45,192 nt of DNA, from positions 1 through 45,192 of the forward strand of contig JBAXGG010000004.1 of assembly GCA_037139495.1 (NCBI GenBank). Direction: 5' to 3'. Positions 16,370-24,435 of the stretch are shown piece by piece. This stretch comes from JAUPVS01 sp037139495. GTDB taxonomy: Bacteria > Patescibacteriota > Saccharimonadia > Saccharimonadales > JAUPVS01. Position 1 is the first letter of the stretch. Each line of letters opens with the position of its first letter. A program made the translations under genes and the position numbers. A model generated the notes under the pieces. That model saw nothing but the letters and a program-made list of their open reading frames with translations, was not told where the DNA came from and did not search any database.

Positions 16370-16774
16370 CTATTTTTGGGTAAAGTAGTTAATCTCGTTA
16401 ACGATATCAAGAAGAGCTTGAGCGCGGACTTTATCGTCTTCAATTTTTAGAGCGGCTTGGTAGGCACTTTTGATTAGATCTGAGCTGTCCGTAGCTTGAA
16501 TCATCATCATGGTAGTTTTAAACTTCTCATCGGCAGTTTGATCGAGATGATCTACAAGAGGAGCAAGCTCTTCAATAGCTTGTTTTTTAAGGCTGAGGAG
16601 GTCGGCATCTTTGGAGCTAGCTGAGCTAAGTCCGGATACATCATTAACGGGTGTATCAATAATTGGCGCGTCTGAAGTGGACGCTACGGCATCTTCTTTA
16701 GTAGTATCCGGTGTCGGAGCGACAGCTGTATTGTCGTCCTGTTGCTGATTATCATTTTCGTCGTGACCAAACAT
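16370..16774 (-). CDS. Acidic hypothetical protein
   Basis: This 134-residue soluble protein has a disordered N-terminal half rich in Asp, Thr, Ala and Ser (DENDNQQQDD at the start). The C-terminal half is helical (LLSLKKQAIEELAPLVDHL, then AYQAALKIEDDKVRAQALLDIVNEI) and could be a small helical bundle or protein-binding module. No family is recognised. A G-rich Shine-Dalgarno (GGGGGGTGG) precedes the ATG, and TACAAT or TATACT upstream on the minus strand may be its -10. Confidence 0.7.
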   Translation of the reverse strand: MFGHDENDNQQQDDNTAVAPTPDTTKEDAVASTSDAPIIDTPVNDVSGLSSASSKDADLLSLKKQAIEELAPLVDHLDQTADEKFKTTMMMIQATDSSDLIKSAYQAALKIEDDKVRAQALLDIVNEINYFTQK

Positions 16775-16864
16775 TATTCCACCCCCCTATTGTACTGCTA
16801 AAGTATAAGCACTATAGCATAATAATGACGTATAATAAAAGACATAACTGGAGGTGTGTATTCA

Positions 16865-17902
16865 ATGCTAGATGATCTGGCTTATATCAATGAACGCGAC
16901 GTCCAAGATGCACTTGGCACGGTTGAAAAACAAGCTCAACAGCTACAAGAAAGTTTTAGTCTGTCGGGCCACACTGGCCTTCAACAGATAAATAGTATAG
17001 TTTATGCTGCTATGGGCGGGTCAGCACTGGCCGCCCTGTTGGCTGGGTCTTGGCCACCAATTAGTCTGCCTTTTACGGTGATTCGAAACTATGATCTGCC
17101 GGCTGCTGTCAATGAACGAACGTTAGTAATTTGTTCTAGCTACTCAGGTAATACCGAGGAGACTTTATCAGCTCTGTCAGAAGCCGAGAAAAAAGGTGCC
17201 CAGATAGCCATTATCACCGGCGGTGGCAAGCTTCAAAAAATTGCTGAGGATAAGGGTTACCCCTGTATAATTTTGCCTAAAGCCGTTCAACCGCGTTACA
17301 CAGTCTTATCTAACTACAAGGCCTTGTTAACTATACTAGAGATGGCTGGCGTCATAGTTCCTAATAGCGTTGTTGCCGATATTGAGGCTGCGGCAGCCTT
17401 TTTGGCCCGCGAAACCGTTCGATGGCGCGCGGATGTTCCTATTAAAGATAACCCAGCTAAACAAATTGCTCAGGAGCTAATGGGGAAGTCGATTGTTATT
17501 TACAGTGGCCCAAAGCTATTTCCGGCAGCTTATAAATGGAAAATTAGTTTTAACGAAAATGCCAAGCACATTGCCTGGGCTAACCAGCTGCCTGAATTTA
17601 ATCACAATGAATTTATCGGCTGGAGTAAGCAGCCGACTAATAAGCCATATGTAGTCATTGACTTACGCAGTACCTTGGAGCACCCAAGAGTGCAAAAGCG
17701 ATTTGATGTTAGTACTAAGCTTTTATCTGGTATGCGGCCCGACCCAATTGTTGTCCAGGCCCAGGGCGAGACAATTTTACAGCAAATACTTTGGACCTCG
17801 GCTCTCGGTGATTTCGTTAGTATTTACCTGGCACTTTTAAACGGGCTTAACCCGGCTCCGGTCGATTTGGTAGAAAAATTCAAAAAAGAACTGGAACTTT
17901 AA
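16865..17902 (+). CDS. Bifunctional phosphoglucose/phosphomannose isomerase (SIS domains)
   Basis: This 345-residue protein resembles the archaeal-type bifunctional isomerase that interconverts glucose-6-P or mannose-6-P with fructose-6-P. The SIS-domain signature CSSYSGNTEETLSAL is clear, along with AAMGGSALAA near the start and HNEFIGW near the C-terminal catalytic site. The ATG at 16865 was preferred over the GTG at 16856, because GGAGG (16850-16854) is 10 nt from the ATG but only 1 nt from the GTG. A TATAAT at 16831-16836 is the likely -10. The cupin gene downstream overlaps by 1 nt (TAATG), which supports a joint role in mannose-6-phosphate metabolism. Confidence 0.85.
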   Translation: MLDDLAYINERDVQDALGTVEKQAQQLQESFSLSGHTGLQQINSIVYAAMGGSALAALLAGSWPPISLPFTVIRNYDLPAAVNERTLVICSSYSGNTEETLSALSEAEKKGAQIAIITGGGKLQKIAEDKGYPCIILPKAVQPRYTVLSNYKALLTILEMAGVIVPNSVVADIEAAAAFLARETVRWRADVPIKDNPAKQIAQELMGKSIVIYSGPKLFPAAYKWKISFNENAKHIAWANQLPEFNHNEFIGWSKQPTNKPYVVIDLRSTLEHPRVQKRFDVSTKLLSGMRPDPIVVQAQGETILQQILWTSALGDFVSIYLALLNGLNPAPVDLVEKFKKELEL

Positions 17903-18324
17903 TGACCGATCAGGCACATTTTAATAACCAGCCATACTCAAAACGAATCGAAAAACCTTGGGGCTACGAGATTCATTGGGTGTCAGAAGATGCTCCTTAT
18001 ATGGGTAAAATCCTGCACATAAATGCTAAAGCTCGATTAAGTTTACAGGTGCATGATGAGAAGCAGGAAAGCTGGTATTTGAGCCAAGGGAAAGCCAAGG
18101 TCATATGGGAGAACAGCAGTGGTCAATTAATTGAAACTGAACTTGTGGCCGGCCAAGGCTACAGTACTAAAGTTGGACAAAAACATCGGCTGGAGGGTAT
18201 TACAGACTGCGATATTATTGAAGTATCGACACCGGAGCAGGGGACTACCTGGCGCCTAGATGATGATTATTCCCGTCCTGATGAGACACCCCAACAGCGT
18301 AAAAAAGAACGAAACGGGAGTTAG
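17902..18324 (+). CDS. Cupin, type II mannose-6-phosphate isomerase-like
   Basis: This 140-residue single cupin matches the C-terminal isomerase domain of ManC-type enzymes. It has KPWGYEIHW near residue 20, a metal-site strand LSLQVHDEKQESWYL, a GYSTKVGQKHRLEG segment, and IIEVSTPE near the end. The usual HH at the first metal site reads VHDE, so the ligand set is partly altered. The start overlaps the stop of the isomerase gene by 1 nt (TAATG), so the two are translationally coupled. It converges on the lipid operon with a 4-nt gap. Confidence 0.8.
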   Translation: MTDQAHFNNQPYSKRIEKPWGYEIHWVSEDAPYMGKILHINAKARLSLQVHDEKQESWYLSQGKAKVIWENSSGQLIETELVAGQGYSTKVGQKHRLEGITDCDIIEVSTPEQGTTWRLDDDYSRPDETPQQRKKERNGS

Positions 18325-18328
18325 CTGG

Positions 18329-18850
18329 TTAGATGGGCCGGTCTTTTAAGCCAAGCAGATAGGCGGCATAGGCTGTCAGTAAATGCAGTGCAAAGTAGAC
18401 GATAAAGATAAGAGCCATCTCGCCGGAGCTTAAATGGGCGACTGGCGCTAAAAATACTAAACCGCCTATAATGTAGTCGATTTGATCAAATGGGAACCAA
18501 CTTTTTCCAGCAGCGATGCCGCGCTGACGTTTAATAAAGCTTTCGACGGCATCACCAAATAAAGCTCCAAATCCCATCAAAAAGCCAAAACCGAAGGTTA
18601 CCACTAATGATCGGTCGTAATCAACGATTGGTGATAACAGTAAGGCGGTGATTCCTGCAGCTAGGCTGGCGCTCAACATGCCACGCCAGGTTTTGTTGTT
18701 ACCTAGTAGCCGCTTACCGTGCCTTGAGGCTCCAAAATCGATTGGTGTATTCCATGACTTTAGCAGTGGAATTTTATTTGCTAAAACTGGGGTAGCGTTT
18801 GCAACGCCAGCCGGCAAAAAGAAGACTAGTGCCGTTAGCCAAGGGTTCAT
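18329..18850 (-). CDS. CarS-like CDP-lipid synthase, membrane protein
   Basis: This 173-residue protein with about four to five hydrophobic helices resembles the archaeal CDP-archaeol synthase (CarS/DUF46) family, which couples CTP to a lipid phosphate or alcohol. Diagnostic segments are FGASRHGKRLLGNNKTWRG (NKTWRG at 52-57), GDAVESFIKRQRG at 99-111, and FDQIDY at 121-126. Bacterial CdsA shares only parts of these. The start at 18850 gives a classic ATGA overlap with the upstream PHP gene; an in-frame ATG 12 nt earlier is also possible. It is third in the operon CDP-alcohol phosphotransferase, PHP, CarS-like, which supports a lipid head-group pathway. Confidence 0.8.
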   Translation of the reverse strand: MNPWLTALVFFLPAGVANATPVLANKIPLLKSWNTPIDFGASRHGKRLLGNNKTWRGMLSASLAAGITALLLSPIVDYDRSLVVTFGFGFLMGFGALFGDAVESFIKRQRGIAAGKSWFPFDQIDYIIGGLVFLAPVAHLSSGEMALIFIVYFALHLLTAYAAYLLGLKDRPI

Positions 18851-19500
18851 CTCTGACCCCATAACTTGTTACGCAAGCGGTTGATCTTAGGGAATAATAG
18901 GCTTGTTATCGGCGGTCGGCCAGTGACCATAGCGCTGTTTTTTAGGCATTTCTTTAGTTGTTTTGCTGCTATCTGCCCTTCGACAACAGTGTAGGTGTGA
19001 CCTGCACCGAACCAGACATGGGCATCACTACTGGCTGCCATTGGTTTACTGTGCTGCCTGGCCCAGGCCAGAGCCTGGTTTTTGGGGTTTTGCAGTACCG
19101 CTCGGCCGTTATGGGCTTCAACAATATCGATATACTCTGACATACTTTCCAGAACATCAATTTGTAGGCCGTGTCTAATGGTTTCAAACGGGTGTGGTAA
19201 GTAAACCAAACCTCCCTGGGCATGGATGGCATGAACTGTATCCAGCGGGCTCATTCCAGAAGTAATCGCCGTGGTTAAAAACAAGCCAATCAGCTCACCA
19301 GCCGTAGTCATAATCTCTTCGCCGACGATAATTTTATCGCCTAGTTCTCGGTGTAGCTCTTGAGCAAAATCAATGCGGTTATGGTCGGTTACAGCAATAT
19401 AGTTTAGTTTTTCTTTATCGAGGAGCTGACGGTACTGTTGAACAGTTATACCGCCATCGACGGAGGCGATGGAATGAGTGTGAAGATCAATTTTTAGCAT
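18847..19500 (-). CDS. PHP-domain metal-dependent phosphoesterase
   Basis: This 217-residue protein carries the PHP motif set: DLHTHSIAS near the start, TDHNRIDF, a GEEIMT motif, LPHPFE, and ASSDAHVWFGAG near residues 175-186. These His/Asp/Glu residues bind two or three metals and hydrolyse phosphoesters. It lies between a CDP-alcohol phosphotransferase and a CarS-like synthase. A phosphatase step in lipid or head-group synthesis is a reasonable inference, though PHP proteins also act on nucleotides. The last codons overlap the next gene by ATGA, and it starts 2 nt after the preceding stop. Confidence 0.88.
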   Translation of the reverse strand: MLKIDLHTHSIASVDGGITVQQYRQLLDKEKLNYIAVTDHNRIDFAQELHRELGDKIIVGEEIMTTAGELIGLFLTTAITSGMSPLDTVHAIHAQGGLVYLPHPFETIRHGLQIDVLESMSEYIDIVEAHNGRAVLQNPKNQALAWARQHSKPMAASSDAHVWFGAGHTYTVVEGQIAAKQLKKCLKNSAMVTGRPPITSLLFPKINRLRNKLWGQR

Positions 19501-19502
19501 GG

Positions 19503-20141
19503 TCAGGCTCGTTTAAGGTAGCCACTAATTCGGTACAAGCGGCCAAAGGCTGTGAACCAGGCAAGAACAGCAATAATTACGATGGCTACAGGCAGTTGGT
19601 TGGCAAGCAAACCGATAATGATAACGAACATTCTGACATCAAAAGTCATTAGGCCACCACGAAAAGCTTTATTGGTCACGTGGCCATCATCTTTAATGTC
19701 CTTGGTGACAACTTCACCCCAGGCGTTGATGTAACTGACGACTACGCTAGCCCCACAGGCCGCGATCGTCCAGACCGCGTAGTTAGGATGGCTTGACCAG
19801 ACAAAAAAGTAGCCGATGCCGATGTAGATTATCACTTCTTTCATACGATCGGTCACAGAATCTAATAACATGCCCGTTTGGCTGGCCCGGTTCTGTAGTC
19901 TGGCTAGCTGACCGTCTAAAGCATCAAACAGTCCAAATATTACCAGTAGGATTGCTGCGTAGATAAAATGGCCGCGAGCAATTAGTACCGCGATCGGCAG
20001 ATGCATGGCGAAACCGAATAACGTAACGGCATTCGGGTTGAGCCGCCCACCGCTGACTTTATTAAGAGCTTTAGCGATTTGCATCATGCCGTGACGAACA
20101 ACATTTCTGATGGATTCAAGGGGGTTTTTGCTGTCGCGCAT
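19503..20141 (-). CDS. CDP-alcohol phosphatidyltransferase, membrane protein
   Basis: This 212-residue integral membrane enzyme has the complete family motif D73-x2-D76-G77-x2-A80-R81-x8-G90-x3-D94-x3-D98. The motif binds metals and CDP and transfers a lipid-phosphate to an alcohol such as glycerol-phosphate or inositol-phosphate; the acceptor cannot be told. Hydrophobic helices surround the motif, as in the family. It is first in the lipid operon. A perfect TATAAT (20154-20149) lies 7 nt before the ATG, with no Shine-Dalgarno, so the operon mRNA is probably leaderless. It is divergent from argS. Confidence 0.92.
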   Translation of the reverse strand: MRDSKNPLESIRNVVRHGMMQIAKALNKVSGGRLNPNAVTLFGFAMHLPIAVLIARGHFIYAAILLVIFGLFDALDGQLARLQNRASQTGMLLDSVTDRMKEVIIYIGIGYFFVWSSHPNYAVWTIAACGASVVVSYINAWGEVVTKDIKDDGHVTNKAFRGGLMTFDVRMFVIIIGLLANQLPVAIVIIAVLAWFTAFGRLYRISGYLKRA

Positions 20142-20148
20142 CGGCCTT

Positions 20149-20154
20149 ATTATA
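20149..20154 (-). promoter_or_regulatory. -10 of the lipid operon, leaderless type
   Basis: TATAAT on the minus strand, 7 nt before the ATG at 20141. No good -35 match lies 16-18 nt upstream, and there is no Shine-Dalgarno in the gap. Confidence 0.65.
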
Positions 20155-20386
20155 ACTTACTTGCTGTAATAGGGGGGCTATTGAAGCAAAACTGGCTCGA
20201 ACTCGCAATCGACTGATACTAATACTAGCTTTGTCGAGTGTGGGTTTATTTATCGGAAGAGTGTTTTTAACTGTGGATTGGAAGCACTGGTTATTGGGGT
20301 CAAAATTGAGACACAATGGGCACGTTTTTTATCTTGCTTAGTAGTATCTACTTCGTTAGCTATCAACTAGTTGCCTTGGATAGAGA

Positions 20387-20413
20387 AGAGAGCGATAAGC
20401 TCTCTGTTATACT
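20387..20413 (+). promoter_or_regulatory. argS promoter region: 7-bp inverted repeat plus -10
   Basis: A perfect inverted repeat AGAGAGC-GATAA-GCTCTCT (20387-20405) is followed by TATACT (20408-20413), 7 nt before the argS ATG at 20421. The repeat covers the space between -35 and -10, so it is a candidate repressor site. It could also be chance. Confidence 0.45.
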
Positions 20414-20420
20414 AGCTAGT

Positions 20421-22085
20421 ATGACCTATTTGGTAGAGCTTTTGACGACAGCCTGCGAAGAGTTGTTTAGTCTGACTGAACAGCCCGAGCTAACACGCCC
20501 CGATGAACAATTTGGTGATTTTGCCAGCAACATTGCCCTGCAACTGGCTAAAAAAATCAAACAATCACCCCAAGATGTGGCCGAAAAAATAAAGGCCTAT
20601 GTTGAAGCCAATAACGACGGAAGTATTGTTAAGGTCGAAGTTGCCGGACCAGGATTCTTAAACATAACGCTTTCAGACGAGTCAATTTGGTCATCGGCGC
20701 ATGCCTCACCTCGGCCGGTATTTAAAGACCAAAAGATACTGCTAGAGTACTCCTGCCCAAACGCATTTAAAGAACTTCACACCGGGCATCTTTATCAGAC
20801 TATTATTGGAGATGTAATCGGTGGTCTAATTAGTCAGGCAGGCGCTGTCGTGTTTCGGGCTAATTTTGGTAGCGATGTCGGCTTGCCTGTCGCCAAAAGC
20901 CTTTACGGTATCGAACAGGAGTTGGGTGGTTTATTACCCGACAAACTAGCCGACGTTAAACCAGAAGAACATGCCCGTTGGCTAAGTCAGGTATATGTTA
21001 GGGGTTCGCAAGCTTATGAAGATGACCCGAAGGCCGCCCTGTCTATCAAAGATTTTAACAAAGCTGTCTACCAAATTCACAGTAATGATGATCACGATAG
21101 CCCGCTAGCTAAAATATACTGGGAATGTCGATCTTGGAGTTACGACTATTTCAAGGAATTTTATAACGCTCTAAAGGTCGCTCCGTTTGATAAATATTAC
21201 CCCGAAAGTTTGGTTACAGATCGAGGTTTGGAGGCCGTTAAGGCTCACATTGGGGATGTGTTTAAAGAAAGCCAGGGGGCAATCATTTTTCCCGGCGAAG
21301 ATGGCGGCACTCACACCCGTGTTTTTATAACCTCGGCCAAATTACCGACTTATGAGACCAAGGATTTAGGGGTGATTTTGGCCGAAACCGATGACTTCAC
21401 ATATGACCGTAGGGTGATTATGACTGGAAATGATCAGGTGGAATACATGAAGGTAGTTTTCGCGGCTCTGGCTGAGATTGATGGCAAGTTGGCCGGTAAG
21501 CAGGGGCATCTAAGTCATGGTACGATCCGTTTTGGTGATGGGAAAAAGATGAGCTCCCGGCTCGGTAACGTTACGCGGGCGGCAGATGTGGTTGATACAG
21601 TCAGTAAGGCCGTTGAGGCAAAGGACGACAAATTGCGTAGCGACATTACTTTAGGAGCCATCAAGTATGCTTTCTTGAAGCATAGGATTGGGGGCGATAT
21701 TGCCTTTGACGTTCAAGAGTCGGTCAGTTTACAGGGTAACTCGGGCCCTTATATTCAGTACGCCTATGCTCGAGCCTGCTCGATTTTAGCTAAGGCATCG
21801 AGTGAACCGATTACCCAACCAATCTTAGAGGCAGGGGAGCGCAGTCTAGTTCGTTACCTGAGCCAGTATGCCGAAGTTGTCGAGCAGGCTACCCGCGAGA
21901 TGAGCCCGCACCTTATCTGCACCTATTTGTATGAGTTAGCCCAAGTTTTTAATCGATTTTATGAGAATAACCGAGTTATTGGCGATCCGCGCCAAGCGGT
22001 GCGGTTGAGTTTGGTCGAAACTTACACCAAAATTCTTAAAAACGGGCTAAACTTGTTGACCATACCGACCCCAGAAAAAATGTAA
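20421..22085 (+). CDS. argS: Arginine--tRNA ligase
   Basis: This class I synthetase of 554 residues charges tRNA-Arg, including the GCG tRNA in this window. It has the N-terminal Add1 domain (RPDEQFGDFASNIALQLAKKI), an HTGH version of HIGH in ELHTGHLYQTIIGD, a KKMSSRLGN version of KMSKS, and the DALR-type C-terminal helices with QYAYARACSIL. The start at 20421 (MTYLVELLTTACEELF) matches the family. An earlier in-frame ATG at 20316 adds 35 unrelated residues and would place the -10 inside the coding region. TATACT is 7 nt before the chosen ATG. Confidence 0.93.
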   Translation: MTYLVELLTTACEELFSLTEQPELTRPDEQFGDFASNIALQLAKKIKQSPQDVAEKIKAYVEANNDGSIVKVEVAGPGFLNITLSDESIWSSAHASPRPVFKDQKILLEYSCPNAFKELHTGHLYQTIIGDVIGGLISQAGAVVFRANFGSDVGLPVAKSLYGIEQELGGLLPDKLADVKPEEHARWLSQVYVRGSQAYEDDPKAALSIKDFNKAVYQIHSNDDHDSPLAKIYWECRSWSYDYFKEFYNALKVAPFDKYYPESLVTDRGLEAVKAHIGDVFKESQGAIIFPGEDGGTHTRVFITSAKLPTYETKDLGVILAETDDFTYDRRVIMTGNDQVEYMKVVFAALAEIDGKLAGKQGHLSHGTIRFGDGKKMSSRLGNVTRAADVVDTVSKAVEAKDDKLRSDITLGAIKYAFLKHRIGGDIAFDVQESVSLQGNSGPYIQYAYARACSILAKASSEPITQPILEAGERSLVRYLSQYAEVVEQATREMSPHLICTYLYELAQVFNRFYENNRVIGDPRQAVRLSLVETYTKILKNGLNLLTIPTPEKM

Positions 22086-22100
22086 CCTTAGGGCTTATGC

Positions 22101-22129
22101 TTGGTATTGCCCGTTAACAAGGGTAGAAT
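22101..22129 (+). promoter_or_regulatory. Promoter of the mscL-msrB-orn operon
   Basis: TTGGTA (22101-22106), a 17-nt spacer and TAGAAT (22124-22129) lie 8 nt before the mscL ATG. There is no Shine-Dalgarno, so the mRNA should be nearly leaderless. The -35 is part of a 13-mer, GCTTATGCTTGGT, that also occurs at 39 and 686. Confidence 0.65.
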
Positions 22130-22137
22130 GGCTGTAT

Positions 22138-22524
22138 ATGAGTGAGACAAAAGAAGAAGTAACTAGCTACCCACCCCTTGAAGTTCCATTAGTATTAACG
22201 CCTTTTCAGGGTTTTGTTAATTTCATCCGCGATCAAGGTGTTGTTGGTCTGGCTATTGGTATTGTTTTGGGTACGCAGGTTAAGTCATTAGTTGACTCTT
22301 TTGTAGTAGCAATGGTCAACCCTGTGCTTGGCCTGGTTCTCCCGGGTAACGGAGATTTGGGCCAGAAAGCCCTACGTATAACCAGCGGTAGTAAGGTAGC
22401 GGTCTTTGCTTGGGGCACCTTTTTCATGCAACTTATTAGCTTCGTATTAGTTATGGCGATCGTATATTTCGTTATACATGGCCTTAAGCTCGATAGACTC
22501 GACATCAAGAAAAAGAAGAAATGA
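22138..22524 (+). CDS. mscL: Large-conductance mechanosensitive channel
   Basis: MscL opens under membrane tension to release solutes on osmotic downshock. At 128 residues it has the expected plan: an N-terminal amphipathic segment, TM1 (FIRDQGVVGLAIGIVLGTQVKSLVDSFV) with the Gly-rich pore helix, a periplasmic loop, TM2 (FAWGTFFMQLISFVLVMAIVYFVI), and a lysine-rich cytoplasmic end (DIKKKKK). The N-terminal extension of ~25 residues is longer than usual. It is first in an operon with msrB, whose start overlaps by ATGA. Confidence 0.9.
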   Translation: MSETKEEVTSYPPLEVPLVLTPFQGFVNFIRDQGVVGLAIGIVLGTQVKSLVDSFVVAMVNPVLGLVLPGNGDLGQKALRITSGSKVAVFAWGTFFMQLISFVLVMAIVYFVIHGLKLDRLDIKKKKK

Positions 22525-22907
22525 TCGATAAATCCAAGGACTGGAAGAAGAAACTGACAGCTGAGCAGTACTCGGTATTGCGACAAAAGGGGACAGAAGC
22601 ACCGTTTAGTGGCAAACTTTTGAATAATCACGCTACCGGAATGTATTCATGCGCAGCCTGCGGTACGCTGATATTCAGTAGTGAACACAAATTTGATTCC
22701 CAGAGTGGCTGGCCTAGTTTTTATGAGGTTAAATACAACAAAAATATTAAATTGGTTGATGACAGTAGTCTTGGGGTCAGTCGTGTAGAAGTTGAATGCG
22801 CTGTTTGTGGTAGCCATTTGGGTCACGTTTTTGATGATGCCCCTCAAACACCAACTGGCCGACGGTTTTGTATTAACTCAGTGGCTTTGGATTTTATAAA
22901 GAAATGA
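22521..22907 (+). CDS. msrB: Peptide methionine (R)-S-oxide reductase
   Basis: MsrB repairs methionine-R-sulfoxide in proteins. At 128 residues it has the MsrB core: FSGKLLNNHATGMYSCAACG, a second CAVCGSHLGHVF, and RRFCINSVAL with catalytic Cys117. All four zinc ligands (C44, C47, C93, C96) are kept, in contrast to several other proteins here that have lost metal ligands. It overlaps mscL and orn by ATGA on either side, so translation is coupled. Confidence 0.97.
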   Translation: MIDKSKDWKKKLTAEQYSVLRQKGTEAPFSGKLLNNHATGMYSCAACGTLIFSSEHKFDSQSGWPSFYEVKYNKNIKLVDDSSLGVSRVEVECAVCGSHLGHVFDDAPQTPTGRRFCINSVALDFIKK

Positions 22908-23470
22908 TCGATAAAAACAGCATCCCAACTAAGATATTATGGGTTGACTTAGAGATGACCGGGCTTGATGCTCAACAAGATCTTATCCTTGAGATAGCTG
23001 CTGAAATAACTGATTTTGACTTTAAAACTTTGGCAAGCTATGAGGCCATGGTCAAGCAGCCGAAAGACACTGTTGTTAAGCGGATGCAAGCTAATATCTG
23101 GTGGAAAGATTACCCAGAGAACCGTGATGCGTTCGTTAATAACCTCGAAACGGGCAAACCGTTGGTTCAGGTAGAAAAAGAAATAATTACTATTTTAGAT
23201 GCCCAGTTTGGTGATGAGCTAGCCGTTTTAGGTGGCAACTCCATCTATAACGATCGTCAGTTTATTAAGCAGTGGATGCCAGCACTCGACCTCAAACTGC
23301 ACTATCGTATGCTAGATGTCAGTAGTTTTAAGATTTTGATGCAAGGCAAACACGGCGAAGTCTTTGAAAAGAATTCAACTCATCGCGCTTTTGATGATAT
23401 TCAAGCCAGCATTGCCGAGTTGCAGAGTTACCTCGATTGGTTCAAGAAAAATGCAACACAAGACAGTTGA
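22904..23470 (+). CDS. orn: Oligoribonuclease
   Basis: Orn degrades 2-5-nt RNA fragments to mononucleotides. The 188-residue protein has the DEDDh exonuclease plan: WVDLEMTGLD (D15, E17), the GNSIYNDRQFI segment, LDVSSFKIL, and THRAFDDI with the catalytic His and final Asp. It starts by ATGA overlap with msrB and overlaps the next gene by 20 nt. The NrnA-type nanoRNase position in the truB region is filled by a DHH protein that looks inactive, so Orn may carry this activity alone (inference). Confidence 0.95.
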   Translation: MIDKNSIPTKILWVDLEMTGLDAQQDLILEIAAEITDFDFKTLASYEAMVKQPKDTVVKRMQANIWWKDYPENRDAFVNNLETGKPLVQVEKEIITILDAQFGDELAVLGGNSIYNDRQFIKQWMPALDLKLHYRMLDVSSFKILMQGKHGEVFEKNSTHRAFDDIQASIAELQSYLDWFKKNATQDS

Positions 23471-23765
23471 AGATTTTCTTCTAACCATGCCTAATGCCCG
23501 ACTGGATTATCCATTCGGAGAAGGGGTGGCTGTTTATAAAAAGGGCGAAAAGATGTTTGCATTAATTGACGAAGGCAAAATTCCACTTAGAATTAGTTTG
23601 AAATGTGATCCGCAACTGGCCGAATCTTTAAGGGAAAAGTACGAAACAGTTTTACCAGGGTATCACCTTAATAAAAAGCATTGGAATACGATCATTTTAT
23701 CCGGACAGTTACCCTGGGAAGAGATCCAGGGGATGATCCGACACTCCTACGAGCTAGTTGGCTGA
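23451..23765 (+). CDS. MmcQ/YjbR-like DNA-binding-fold protein
   Basis: This 104-residue protein has the MmcQ/YjbR (DUF419) pattern: a start helix (VEDFLLTMPNARLDYPFGEGVAVYK), a strand with MFALI, SLKCDPQLAESLREKY, and PGYHLNKKHWNTIIL. The family has a double-wing DNA-binding fold of unclear cellular role. The start at 23451 was chosen because the family begins here; longer in-frame extensions lie within orn. It overlaps orn by 20 nt and converges on the next gene with a 19-nt overlap. Confidence 0.85.
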   Translation: MQHKTVEDFLLTMPNARLDYPFGEGVAVYKKGEKMFALIDEGKIPLRISLKCDPQLAESLREKYETVLPGYHLNKKHWNTIILSGQLPWEEIQGMIRHSYELVG

Positions 23766-24376
23766 TTTTTAGTTAGCAAAACTGCCTGATCAAAGAGTTC
23801 TTTAAGTAAGGTTTTTTCTGATTTGCTGCTGGCCTGTTTGTAAGCCGAACTAAGTTGAGTCTTGTAGGCGGTCAGATCTTTCTCTAGGATTTTTAACAAC
23901 TCGTCATCGTAACGTCCAGCTTCGTCGGCGGCAGTCAGGGCATTATCAGTTTTCGTACTTCGGCCGAGAGCCAGGGTCTTAGGATTAACTTTAATTTTCT
24001 GCTTCCCCATATATTTGGTAGTTTGGAGTTTGTTGGTCGTAATTACCATCGAGACACTTTGGGCGAAGCCTTGAATGGTTGTGTCGCGTAATTTGCTACC
24101 ATTATCAGTGCTGACGCGGATTATTTCGGTCTGACTTTGGGCTAGGGCGAGTAAGTTCTTTTTGTTACTGCTGCCAGCGGTAGAAAGTAGAGCGAAAATA
24201 ATCATTACAACTACTATGACCACACCTAAACCGCCGAGAACTAAGAGAATCCGATTTTTGCGAGAATTTCCGGAAGGTATCAAACTCTTTTTTGGTTTCT
24301 TACTACCGTTAAGAATAAAGTCATAGGGGTTATCGCCATGTGCGTAGGGTGGTGGAATTGGTTGGTTGAGTTGCAT
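23747..24376 (-). CDS. Single-pass membrane protein of unknown function
   Basis: This 209-residue protein has a proline-rich, then basic cytoplasmic N-terminus, one transmembrane helix (ILLVLGGLGVVIVVVMIIFALL, ~43-64), and a ~145-residue extracytoplasmic helical region rich in Thr, Lys, Gln and Ser (ENDING with NQPTSS). It has no cysteines outside. No family is recognised. On the minus strand the gap before the ATG holds GCTTATGCTT and TAAATA, either of which may be the -10. It overlaps the preceding convergent gene by 19 nt. Confidence 0.7.
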   Translation of the reverse strand: MQLNQPIPPPYAHGDNPYDFILNGSKKPKKSLIPSGNSRKNRILLVLGGLGVVIVVVMIIFALLSTAGSSNKKNLLALAQSQTEIIRVSTDNGSKLRDTTIQGFAQSVSMVITTNKLQTTKYMGKQKIKVNPKTLALGRSTKTDNALTAADEAGRYDDELLKILEKDLTAYKTQLSSAYKQASSKSEKTLLKELFDQAVLLTKNQPTSS

Positions 24377-24435
24377 AGCCTATATTTAAGCATAAGCAAC
24401 CCCTGATTGGCCAGATGGCGTACAATAAGTGGACG

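Noticed and set aside
20316..20420. Earlier in-frame ATG for argS, 35 codons upstream
   Set aside because: The extra residues are unrelated to ArgS, and the -10 placed 7 nt before the ATG at 20421 would lie inside the coding region.
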